Part shown: one piece after another, positions 8,059 through 15,097 of the stretch | Layout of the letters: the number at the start of each line of letters is the position of its first letter | How positions within the stretch are numbered: the first letter of the stretch is position 1 | From: Euryarchaeota archaeon TMED117 | GTDB taxonomy: Archaea > Thermoplasmatota > Poseidoniia > Poseidoniales > Poseidoniaceae | DNA length: 16,681 bases | Assembly (NCBI GenBank): GCA_002171315.2 | Contig: NHFS02000002.1 | Location: forward strand, 11,929-28,609 | Direction of reading: 5' to 3' | Made by a program: the position numbers and the translations under genes | Notes under the pieces: model-generated | Told to the model about the DNA's origin: nothing | The model's database searches: none | The model's input: the letters and a program-made list of their open reading frames with translations, nothing else

Positions 8059-9159
8059 TTACAAGACCCAAAGCATTCTGCGACAAGTTACGGCTCGCCA
8101 AATGATATTCTTAGTCAATCGATTAAACAACAAATTCAGAATCCAATCAGGAAGTCTGAATAGCATACTCCCCATTTTGAAAGAACGTTTTGAATTACGC
8201 ATCACTTTGCCCATTTGCTTTTTCCAACGCTTCTCGTATTCCTCTAAAGGAATACCATTTGAGAGATGTTCAGAGATCACTTGACCAGCGATTCGACCAC
8301 CGATCATTGCAATGGTTATACCTGCGCCGTTTGAAGGCAAAACCATGCCTGCTGCGTCACCAACAAGCATGTAATTTCCTTTAACGAATTTCTTGAGTGT
8401 GCCAGACATCGGTAACGATCCAGCTCCTGTAAACGAGATTTCTCCATCGTATTTTGAAACAAAATCATCAGTATATTGGTTAAGACTCCTCCCTTTAGCA
8501 AAACTTCGTTGGATACCAAGTCCGATGTTAGCACCTTTTGATTTTGGAAACATCCAAGCATAGCCTCCTGGGGCCATCGAGCCGAAATGAAGTTCTACCG
8601 CTTCTCCAAAATCCCCGTCCATCAAGACAAACTTAACAGGTATCTTTACTGATTTTTCATTCCAGTAATCTCGACGTAATGGGCCATTGTGCCCTCCAGC
8701 ATCGACTATTATCTTGGCGCTGTAAGAATCACCATTTTTTAGAAGAACTTTATTTTCTTCAACCTTTTCAACCATCGAATCAATCAGATAGTCTGCACCT
8801 GATTTTTTTGCTAATTTGACTAGGTTTTCATCGTGAGCAACCCGGTTCAAGACATAACCATCAAAATCAAACTTCAATGGTTTACCAGATGGAGGTACCA
8901 AATGCATCTTTGATGAATGACGAGATATCGCTTCCTTTGGAGTTTGGAATAGATCGTCCATATCTGGTACGTCAGGACAAAGGCGTCTCATTTCATCATT
9001 TGTTGGAACTAATTCTCCGCATTGTAATGGTGTTCCAATAGGATCTCTTCTATCGATGACCAACACGTTTGCTCCACCTTCAGCAGCGTATCGAGCAACT
9101 GTACTTCCAGCGGGTCCACCGCCGATAACAATTACATCACGGTCAAAAGATTCAGTCAA
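8059..9159 (-). CDS. Geranylgeranyl reductase family FAD-dependent oxidoreductase
   Basis: Family members saturate the isoprenoid double bonds of archaeal ether lipids, or of quinone side chains and geranylgeranyl groups. The N-terminal FAD Rossmann motif is VIGGGPAGSTVARYAA (11-26), ending in acidic D36. PLQCGELV carries C47, the active-site-region cysteine of the archaeal enzymes. YAWMFPKSKGANIGLG (200-215) is the family's Y-x-W-x-F-P motif, and VGDAAGMVLPSNGAGI (266-281) is the second FAD motif. The 366-residue length is slightly short of the usual 390 or so. The start is a TTG at 9159, set by GAGGTGA only 4 bases upstream. The gene follows the polyprenyl diphosphate synthase gene by 9 bases and is surely co-translated with it. 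Substrate (archaeal lipid or menaquinone-type side chain) cannot be told from sequence alone. Confidence 0.93.
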   Translation of the reverse strand: MTESFDRDVIVIGGGPAGSTVARYAAEGGANVLVIDRRDPIGTPLQCGELVPTNDEMRRLCPDVPDMDDLFQTPKEAISRHSSKMHLVPPSGKPLKFDFDGYVLNRVAHDENLVKLAKKSGADYLIDSMVEKVEENKVLLKNGDSYSAKIIVDAGGHNGPLRRDYWNEKSVKIPVKFVLMDGDFGEAVELHFGSMAPGGYAWMFPKSKGANIGLGIQRSFAKGRSLNQYTDDFVSKYDGEISFTGAGSLPMSGTLKKFVKGNYMLVGDAAGMVLPSNGAGITIAMIGGRIAGQVISEHLSNGIPLEEYEKRWKKQMGKVMRNSKRSFKMGSMLFRLPDWILNLLFNRLTKNIIWRAVTCRRMLWVL

Positions 9160-9163
9160 GTCT

Positions 9164-9170
9164 TCACCTC
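9164..9170 (-). promoter_or_regulatory. Ribosome binding site GAGGTGA merged with the upstream stop codon
   Basis: On the minus strand the sequence reads TGAGGTGAAGACTTG: the TGA stop of the polyprenyl synthase overlaps GAGGTGA, then 4 bases, then the TTG start of the reductase. This decides an unusual TTG start and implies stop/restart translation by the same ribosomes. Confidence 0.8.
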
Positions 9171-10152
9171 ACATGTGTCGCTGATGGACATGCTCAACGA
9201 TTCGCATCAAAAGAGATTTAGAGAGCGAGTCTGGAAATCGCTGGAGTTCAAGTGTCGCACGTTCAAGATGTGTTTTAACGAGTAGTTGAGAATAACCAAG
9301 CGAATCAGAAGTTTCGAGCAAACCCATCAATTCGTCCCAATTCTTATCAGTAAATTGTTGAAGAATATGGGAGAGTTTCTTTCTTTTTTCACCGTGAAGC
9401 AACGTTAAAGCGTGAATCAGAGGAAGCGTCATTTTCCCTTCGATTACATCGGCACCTCGGGGTTTACCCATTCTCTCGTCACCTTGGAGGTCGAGAATGT
9501 CGTCCATGAGTTGGAAGGCAATTCCAAGTTCCATTCCAAATCGTCCTAATGCTTCCGCATCTTCTTGACTTGACCCCGCGACAAGAGCAGCAGCTTCACA
9601 ACCCGCTGCAAATGGGCCTGCAGTTTTACCACGTACAATTTGCAAGTAATCTTCTGGAGAAGTCGAGAGGTTGAGAACATGATCAAGTTGCATAAACTCA
9701 GAAATCGCAATGTTTGCACAACAATCTGTTACAAGATCGATGATTGATTTGGTATACAGTCCACCAAGTCCAAAACCATGGACGAACAACCAATCTCCAG
9801 CAATGATGGCCTTTGCTTGACCCGCACGTTCATGTAAAGTCGTTATTCCACGTCTTTGTTTTGCAGCATCATTGATATCGTCATGAACAAGAGTCGCCGT
9901 GTGGATAAATTCGAACGATAAAGCCAAATTCATGATTTCATCAATATTTTTGCCGCCTGCGACCTCATATGCGATGATTGCTAGCAAAGGACGTAGTCTT
10001 TTTCCACCGGACAAGAGCATTTCTCCAGCAAGTTCAGCAACCTCTCCCGCTCCCTTTTGGAGTTCATTTTCAATCTTGGATTGAAGGGCTTGGTTAACTC
10101 GCTCTCGCAAGTCTTCTAGGCGGTTAACTTCCGCTTCGCTAATTGCTTGCAC
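9169..10152 (-). CDS. Trans-polyprenyl diphosphate synthase (GGPP synthase or longer-chain)
   Basis: It condenses isopentenyl diphosphate with allylic diphosphates. Residue positions: SGGKRLRPLL (48-57) binds IPP; the first Asp-rich motif DDINDAAKQRRG (D91, D92, D95) and the second DDILD (D217, D218, D221) hold the Mg-diphosphate; GKPRGADVIEGKMTLPLI follows. The 327-residue length is normal. Many archaea make the C20 lipid precursor with this family. However, the residues 5 and 4 places before DDxxD are small (A86, T87), in the EFIHTATLVHDD context of long-chain synthases such as octaprenyl synthase, so a product longer than C20 is possible. The start is the GTG at 10152; no clear ATG alternative exists near the N-terminus. 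It is the first gene of a two-gene operon with the reductase and is divergent from the 10198 gene. Confidence 0.92.
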   Translation of the reverse strand: MQAISEAEVNRLEDLRERVNQALQSKIENELQKGAGEVAELAGEMLLSGGKRLRPLLAIIAYEVAGGKNIDEIMNLALSFEFIHTATLVHDDINDAAKQRRGITTLHERAGQAKAIIAGDWLFVHGFGLGGLYTKSIIDLVTDCCANIAISEFMQLDHVLNLSTSPEDYLQIVRGKTAGPFAAGCEAAALVAGSSQEDAEALGRFGMELGIAFQLMDDILDLQGDERMGKPRGADVIEGKMTLPLIHALTLLHGEKRKKLSHILQQFTDKNWDELMGLLETSDSLGYSQLLVKTHLERATLELQRFPDSLSKSLLMRIVEHVHQRHM

Positions 10153-10197
10153 ATTAACCCCTACATGGGTGCCCTTCTTAACGAGTGGTCTCTGCCC

Positions 10198-11319
10198 ATG
10201 AAACGCCGAGACCTATGTTTCGGCCGAGGTGAGGCTTTGGAAAACGAACGACTAGTGTTTCTATCCACATCATCACATGGCGATGGAGTTCGTCGCCAAA
10301 TAGAGAAAACACTTGAGCAGCGTAGCAGAACCTTTGACGCTGTTTTGAAACAAACACCAACAATTCCAGACGCTCTTTCAATCCTTTCAGATGGATTGGG
10401 CGACATCGTGGCGATGAGTCCAGCGGATTGGACTCAATATAAATCGGCAGAATTCTCTATCATCGGTCTTCTACCACGAAGAGAACCTACTTGGGTTATG
10501 GTCAGTGAAGACAAGCCAGAATATTTAGTTAAAAACGCTATTATTTTCTGTGATCATGAACTGCTCAGACGTCAACTTATGAGGCTACGTCGTGACATTG
10601 TCTTGCAAACTTCGATCGAAATTAATCTCGGAGATTGTGATTCAGGTAGTCGAGAAGAAATTGATGCTTTGGAAGAACTTCGATTGGCTGAACAAATTGA
10701 TGGATATGTTGTAAAACGCTCTCAATACAACCTTCTCTCCTCAAAAACAAGGCGTCATACGCTCGGACTTCAGAGAGGATCGCCAGAACGTGCACGATTT
10801 ATTCCCCCCCCACTTGATGGTTTCACTCTCCTGGTTGGGCGAGTTGGATTTCCGAAAAGCACTGTAGAACATCTCCTAGATCCATCTGCTGAACTCTCCT
10901 ATCGAATCGAATCAAAGATTCTAGAAAGTATCCCTGATCATCTTATCTCGATTACAGGCGTACATGTTGAGCAGCGTGGGATTGGAACAATTCTTCGTGA
11001 AGCGAAAAGAATCAATGATGATTGGACAATGGAAGCTATGATCGATCCAGAATCCAATGTAAAACAAGCAGGTAAGCGATTGGAAATGAGAATTGAAACC
11101 TTAGGCTTAGATGGTAAGGTCAGCGCCTCAGCAGAACGCGTTGGACAAATTGATGGGCATCGAGTTTCCATGATTAATCTCTTGCAAGAATGGGGGAATA
11201 TGCTTTCAGCACTCACATCCCCGCATGAGGCAACAAACAGACGTGTCTACGGCTTACCAGATGAATTTCATGAGGAACGGCCAGCAATGATGGATCTTCA
11301 TTCCGATGAATCTGAATGA
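10198..11319 (+). CDS. Divergent hydroxymethylbilane synthase (porphobilinogen deaminase)-like protein
   Basis: The protein follows the HemC layout end to end at low identity. Numbered from the ATG at 10198: CFGRGEAL (7-14) matches the IGTRxSxLA start with its arginine; GLGDIVAMSPADW (66-78) matches DIAVHSLKD, keeping the catalytic Asp at D77; IIGLLPRREP matches LPREDP; HELLRRQLMRLR (RR 124-125) matches SSLRRxAQL; IDGYVVKRSQYN matches YDAIVLAxAGL; RFIPPPLDGF matches the LPAPGQGA segment. SYRIESKILESI then matches the AERxFLxxL helix before the third domain. The next segment, where the family has GGC-x-x-P and the cysteine that holds the dipyrromethane cofactor, reads LISITGVHV with no cysteine, and the R-x-x-T-R substrate arginines are not evident. 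Catalysis is therefore doubtful. In-frame starts also exist at 10147 and 10165; 10198 fits the homology and a weak GAGTGG. The 3' end overlaps the next gene by 22 bases. Confidence 0.6.
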   Translation: MKRRDLCFGRGEALENERLVFLSTSSHGDGVRRQIEKTLEQRSRTFDAVLKQTPTIPDALSILSDGLGDIVAMSPADWTQYKSAEFSIIGLLPRREPTWVMVSEDKPEYLVKNAIIFCDHELLRRQLMRLRRDIVLQTSIEINLGDCDSGSREEIDALEELRLAEQIDGYVVKRSQYNLLSSKTRRHTLGLQRGSPERARFIPPPLDGFTLLVGRVGFPKSTVEHLLDPSAELSYRIESKILESIPDHLISITGVHVEQRGIGTILREAKRINDDWTMEAMIDPESNVKQAGKRLEMRIETLGLDGKVSASAERVGQIDGHRVSMINLLQEWGNMLSALTSPHEATNRRVYGLPDEFHEERPAMMDLHSDESE

Positions 11320-11915
11320 CCAAGTTCCCTTCGAGCTTGTTCAATCGATTCAGGAGTTCGACTCTCTCCTGCAAGAATGACTTCAAATCCATTGTCGAGT
11401 AGGTATTTTTCTAAATCGACTAGAGAAACAGGTGGATTAGGGTCGCATAGTTTTCCAATAATCTCATCAATTTCTCTACTTGTTGCTTCCCAAGAACCAG
11501 CTGCTCGCTGAAGTTCAACCGCAAAGCGTTCAACGATTTCGACTGCACTTCTACTCGGTGTTTGCCCTTCTCTCATCGATTGAGCAACGGTTTCGTGTTG
11601 TTCACGTAACTGATGTATGTCTTGTAATGAATCACGAAGTGTAGAACGAAATTCTTCGAGGTTGCTATTTTTGGAATACTTCCTGTAAGCCTTGTCGAGA
11701 CGTGAACTGAGTGAAGAAGCGCCTGCTGCAATTGCTTCTTTCGCTTTCACTGCCTGTACTATCGCCTCGCTGGCCAGTTGGATACGTTCATTGAGAGTGT
11801 CGTTGAATCGCCTCGATTCATCAGCAAGATCTCGGCGAACAATATCGCGAAGTGTGTTGCCTAATTCGTTCGCTTCTTTCAGCATTGAACGAGCTGTTTT
11901 TTCTGCACTTGACAT
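11298..11915 (-). CDS. Coiled-coil protein of unknown function
   Basis: Not recognised. The 205-residue product is highly charged, has no cysteine-rich, signal or membrane segments, and residues 1 to about 150 have long heptad-like helical stretches (LKEANELGNTLRDIVRRDL; LQDIHQLREQHETVAQSM). A helical pair near the C-terminus precedes a compact end (SLVDLEKYLLDNGFEVILAGE). It is cytoplasmic by prediction. The GTG at 11930 is in frame, but GGTGAT 3 bases before the ATG at 11915 sets that start. It is transcribed divergently from the SAP-repeat gene at 12094, from a shared intergenic region of about 180 bases, which hints at a shared process. The 3' end overlaps the hydroxymethylbilane-synthase-like gene tail to tail. 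Its coding nature is supported by the full-length open frame, the ribosome binding site and the amphipathic pattern. Confidence 0.72.
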   Translation of the reverse strand: MSSAEKTARSMLKEANELGNTLRDIVRRDLADESRRFNDTLNERIQLASEAIVQAVKAKEAIAAGASSLSSRLDKAYRKYSKNSNLEEFRSTLRDSLQDIHQLREQHETVAQSMREGQTPSRSAVEIVERFAVELQRAAGSWEATSREIDEIIGKLCDPNPPVSLVDLEKYLLDNGFEVILAGESRTPESIEQARRELGHSDSSE

Positions 11916-11918
11916 AGA

Positions 11919-11924
11919 ATCACC
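11919..11924 (-). promoter_or_regulatory. Ribosome binding site GGTGAT of the coiled-coil gene
   Basis: GGTGAT on the minus strand, 3 bases before the ATG at 11915, is an exact match to part of the archaeal consensus GGAGGTGAT. It favours 11915 over the in-frame GTG at 11930. Confidence 0.65.
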
Positions 11925-12053
11925 AAACACTCCTGTACGTCGAACGTGTTTGAAGGTTTAGCCATTTTTACCCATTCTTTGATAGAAATACAATGTTGAG
12001 GAACATATTCATCCATCAAAATCGAACGATTTGGCATGTCTTGACAGCGAAAC

Positions 12054-12063
12054 CACATATACT
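12054..12063 (+). promoter_or_regulatory. Possible TATA box upstream of the SAP-repeat gene
   Basis: CACATATACT lies about 30-40 bases before the ATG at 12094, in the divergent intergenic region. With an archaeal TATA-to-start distance of about 25, transcription would begin near 12085, just at the ribosome binding site, so the placement is only marginally consistent. On the opposite strand an AT-rich GTATTTCTAT stretch around 11980-11990 could serve the coiled-coil gene. Neither has more than compositional support. Confidence 0.25.
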
Positions 12064-12083
12064 GTAAGGGAACAACGAGGCTT

Positions 12084-12089
12084 AGGTGA
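12084..12089 (+). promoter_or_regulatory. Ribosome binding site AGGTGA deciding the start at 12094
   Basis: AGGTGA followed by 4 bases and ATG repeats the spacing seen before the 9159 and 15086 genes. It places the start at 12094 rather than at the in-frame TTG-type start at 12031. Confidence 0.75.
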
Positions 12090-12093
12090 CCTT

Positions 12094-13848
12094 ATGAGTG
12101 ATCGTTCAAGTCTCTTGTCTGAACTCTATCAGGCCCGCCTTGAAGACCTAAAGGAAATTGCTTCAGCCTATGGTTTAGCAAAGAATGGATCTGTGGAATT
12201 CCTCCGAGCACAACTCATCCGTGATTTGATTCTTTCAGATTGGGATCTCACAATCGATGGATTGCGTACAATTCTCAACACCGACCTAGGTGATTTACTT
12301 GGAGTATTTGGAATCAAGAAGACTGGTTCTCTTAGGACTCGAAGGCAACGTTTGTATCTCCATTTGAACCATGATCCAAAGCAACTTAGAGAAGACAAAC
12401 TTGAGAAATTGTCTAAGGAAGAGTTGCACTCTCTATGCAAAGCATTGGAACTTCCTCGTTCAGGAAACCGACAGACATTGTTAATTCGTGTCGCAGGTGT
12501 TCTTTCTGCACAACACAAAAACTGGGGTACAATCAAGCGCTCATTGAAACGCAATGGCCCTAAAGTGAAGATTCCTTCTCCATCGGAGGAAGAAGAAGCA
12601 ACACCACAGTCCGCTACCATTGAATCAAGAGTTGAGACATTTACAGAACAAAACCCAGAAGGTTGGACATTCGAACAAGAGTCTGAACTCATTGGAGAAA
12701 TGGAAGAGGAAGGCTTGGATGCATCTCTCGCTGGAGTAGCCGCTTCTATAGACGAATCTCTTCAATCTCTTGCACCTGTTCCAGAGGCTCAAGAAGTTCC
12801 TCCTATGCTTCAAGAGATGCCTTTGGAAGAACCAACACTGGAAGAAGAAGCAGCTCTCTTAGAAATCAATGCTCGACGTGCAGAGGTTGAAGCAGCAGCC
12901 CGAGATTATCTTCTAGTGGGTAGTACCACAGATATGGAGGATATGAGTGCGTTTATTGCAGGTCTTGCAACACATGGATTCTCTGTAGAGATGCAAAGAG
13001 TACAGGATGCTATTCGAACAATAATCATGGAAATGGCATATCGCTCTGTACAAGAGCAAAATGCACTCTCAAGTAAACCCGGTTCATGGTCAGAACGTGA
13101 AGCAATCCGGATGTTTGAGCAAATACGCCCCCATCTAAGAGAACGAATTCCAGAGATTGTTGCAGGTCTGAAAGGAAACTTAGTTCAAGCACGTATGGAA
13201 TTTGAGGAAGAAGCTCGTTCCAAAGGCTTAGATTTGAGGAGTCCTGCTGTTTCAGGCAGACTTCATGCCTTGTTTGACTTACATCTTGAAATCAGTGAGG
13301 CTGAAGAGTTACAAGATCCCGCTGCAGCACGAAAGAATCGTCTGTTAAGAATTCTCTATCATGGTGCAATCCATCTCCCTGACCAAAGTCGTAGAACAAT
13401 TGAACGTCTTGAGAGGAATTTAGGTTCCTTTGAATCACTTGTTGAGACGGTACTTGAGTCCAGTGAAGGTGACTTTTCAGAAGGTCAGCAGAGTTTGATT
13501 ATTCGTTTCTTAGAATCTAAGGGTTATCTCGTAAATACCAGCGAATTACGTCCTCGAGTACTCGCATGTGCAGGAATCATTGGAACTGAATTAGGATATT
13601 TAACTCCAAATCAAATCCCTCGCTTAGCACCAGGAATTCTTGTGAGCGATGATCAAGTCGATGCAATCGTTGCAGAATTAAAGGCCTTAGCGGCTACATT
13701 CAAGCCGAAACAAGTTGAGGTCGAAGAGCCAGAACTTGAACTCGCAGATTCCGTGGCAGATGCCTCTGAACGAGTTGGCCATGTTCGTGGAAAGATCGAC
13801 CGAGTCGATGCATTACTAGCGAGACTCAGACTTCAAGACGATCAATGA
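12094..13848 (+). CDS. Large acidic helical protein with three SAP-like N-terminal repeats
   Basis: No known family recognised over the whole length (584 residues). The first 140 residues hold three related helix-extended-helix units like SAP DNA-binding motifs: RLEDLKEIASAYGLAKNG... (about 15-45), DLGDLLGVFGIKKTGS... (64-92) and SKEELHSLCKALELPRSG... (107-137). Each has leucines in a first helix, a G-L/I-x-K/R turn and a basic second helix. A basic patch (145-160) follows. An acidic, proline-containing linker (about 165-265) leads to a long alpha-helical region (255-535) with charged heptads and a RFLESKGYLV...LTPNQIPRLAPGILVSDD module near the C-terminus. No signal peptide or membrane helix is seen. 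Nucleic-acid binding and a role in chromosome organisation or repair are inferences from the SAP-like units. The gene is divergent from the coiled-coil gene; its stop overlaps that of the pilus ATPase by 7 bases. Confidence 0.75.
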   Translation: MSDRSSLLSELYQARLEDLKEIASAYGLAKNGSVEFLRAQLIRDLILSDWDLTIDGLRTILNTDLGDLLGVFGIKKTGSLRTRRQRLYLHLNHDPKQLREDKLEKLSKEELHSLCKALELPRSGNRQTLLIRVAGVLSAQHKNWGTIKRSLKRNGPKVKIPSPSEEEEATPQSATIESRVETFTEQNPEGWTFEQESELIGEMEEEGLDASLAGVAASIDESLQSLAPVPEAQEVPPMLQEMPLEEPTLEEEAALLEINARRAEVEAAARDYLLVGSTTDMEDMSAFIAGLATHGFSVEMQRVQDAIRTIIMEMAYRSVQEQNALSSKPGSWSEREAIRMFEQIRPHLRERIPEIVAGLKGNLVQARMEFEEEARSKGLDLRSPAVSGRLHALFDLHLEISEAEELQDPAAARKNRLLRILYHGAIHLPDQSRRTIERLERNLGSFESLVETVLESSEGDFSEGQQSLIIRFLESKGYLVNTSELRPRVLACAGIIGTELGYLTPNQIPRLAPGILVSDDQVDAIVAELKALAATFKPKQVEVEEPELELADSVADASERVGHVRGKIDRVDALLARLRLQDDQ

Positions 13849-15086
13849 TTGTTCTGAGCATAGAAATTCTGTACAACAGTTGTAACTGATTGGATGTCAG
13901 AGATTCCTCTTGCAACAAGATCTTCAATAATTTGTTGTCGTTGATTTACGTGCTTTTCAAAAACATCAGGTGTAACACCTGCTGCTCTACAAATGACTTC
14001 TCTGAGGTTGGACGGAATTCCAGTTTCTTCGATTTCATCGGTTTGAGCATTGTACTTCCAAATAGTGTTGAGACGTGGCTTTGAACCTTCCATTCCTGCA
14101 ATCTCGGCTACTTCCGTGATCTTACGGGCTGTTTTACCGTTAACGTGCAGTCGAGCTTGGATAATAATGAGGTCAAGACCTGTGAGCATAATAGGTGGTA
14201 CGTTCATCGGCGGATTGATCATTCTGGTAACCGTTTCTTGAGCTGTATTTGCGTGAAGGCTTCCGAAGGAACCATCGTGGCCAGTGTTCATCGCAGTCAG
14301 TAGAGTAGCACATTCTGGTCCACGCACTTCACCAACGATGATTCTATCAGGCCTCATACGTAGGCTTGATTTCAAACAGTCATTCATGTCAACTTCAGGT
14401 GTTCCATCTGGGCGTTCTCTTCTTGTTTCCATACGCAGCCAGTGGTCGTGATAAACTTGCAATTCAGCCGTATCCTCGACAGTAAGAAGTCTTCGACTCC
14501 ATGGGATGTACATGCCAAGGCAATTCAGAGTAGTGGTTTTACCTGAACCAGTCCCTCCTGCTATGACGAAGTTTGCAGGTCGACTATCCAACCCTTCAAT
14601 CCAAACCCACATCATTGCAGCAAGCCTAGGATTTACAGTTCCGAATTTTACAAGGTCGATCATCGTGAGTGGATCTTCCTTGAATTTACGGATTGTGAGG
14701 GTCGGCCCATCGGGTGAGACTGGAGGGATTGTTCCGTTTACACGGGATCCATCTGGAAGACGGCCGTCGAAAATGGGTACCATTCCAGGTCCATCGCCAA
14801 GTGGTACATTGGTGAAACCTGCAATATTCTTTGCGATTTGCATTCCTGCCTCATCGTTAATCCATACGTTTGTTCGGCACATGCCATGCTTCCTGTGAGC
14901 AACTTTCACGCATTGAGTTCCTCCGTTGTACATCACTTCTTCGAGATTATCGTCCTCGAAAAGAACTGCAAGGTCGCCGTGCGGGTTAGGTGCTACTGAA
15001 CCTTCAACGTGATAGATAGGGGATGGATGATTCGCTTCTGTGTAGATTGTTACATTTCCATATTGTTCTAAAATTTGTTCTGACAT
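13842..15086 (-). CDS. Type II/IV secretion-superfamily pilus ATPase (CpaF/TadA-like)
   Basis: A hexameric cytoplasmic ATPase that powers assembly of archaeal pilin filaments. The N-terminal 150 residues include a GDGPGMVPIFDGRLPDGSR segment typical of CpaF/TadA/VirB11 proteins. The ATPase core has Walker A GGTGSGKT (177-184), Asp box TVEDTAEL (202-209), Walker B LRMRPDRIIVGEVRGPE (242-258) and His box MNTGHDGSFGSLHAN (266-280). The MNTGHDGS wording is closest to CpaF/TadA. The 414-residue length is shorter than many archaeal homologues with long N-terminal domains. It is the last gene of the operon, starting 9 bases after the TadC-like gene with GAGGTGA 4 bases before the ATG. It could in principle drive an archaellum (FlaI), but the split membrane protein next door argues for a Tad- or Epd-like pilus. 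Confidence 0.93.
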   Translation of the reverse strand: MSEQILEQYGNVTIYTEANHPSPIYHVEGSVAPNPHGDLAVLFEDDNLEEVMYNGGTQCVKVAHRKHGMCRTNVWINDEAGMQIAKNIAGFTNVPLGDGPGMVPIFDGRLPDGSRVNGTIPPVSPDGPTLTIRKFKEDPLTMIDLVKFGTVNPRLAAMMWVWIEGLDSRPANFVIAGGTGSGKTTTLNCLGMYIPWSRRLLTVEDTAELQVYHDHWLRMETRRERPDGTPEVDMNDCLKSSLRMRPDRIIVGEVRGPECATLLTAMNTGHDGSFGSLHANTAQETVTRMINPPMNVPPIMLTGLDLIIIQARLHVNGKTARKITEVAEIAGMEGSKPRLNTIWKYNAQTDEIEETGIPSNLREVICRAAGVTPDVFEKHVNQRQQIIEDLVARGISDIQSVTTVVQNFYAQNNH

Positions 15087-15090
15087 ACTT

Positions 15091-15097
15091 TCACCTC
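15091..15097 (-). promoter_or_regulatory. Ribosome binding site GAGGTGA merged with the upstream stop codon
   Basis: Minus-strand TGAGGTGAAAGTATG: the TGA ending the TadC-like gene overlaps GAGGTGA, and the ATPase ATG follows 4 bases later. This is the same stop/Shine-Dalgarno fusion as at 9164-9171. Confidence 0.8.

Noticed and set aside
10198..11319. MqnA/MqnD-type (futalosine pathway) or periplasmic-binding-type protein
   Set aside because: The fold class is related, but only hydroxymethylbilane synthase explains the PPPLDG segment, the RR pair and the third C-terminal domain in order.
12031..12093. N-terminal extension of the SAP-repeat protein to 12031
   Set aside because: AGGTGA with correct spacing sits directly before the ATG at 12094, and the extension has no conserved character.
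12590..12860. Glu-rich stretch as a possible simple repeat or foreign insertion
   Set aside because: GAA/GAG codons are mixed and in frame; it is an acidic protein linker, not a DNA repeat.
14506..14898. Plus-strand frame of 130 codons opposite the pilus ATPase
   Set aside because: It is the mirror of the conserved ATPase core (Walker A region); its residues are an antisense reading of that core with no independent motif.
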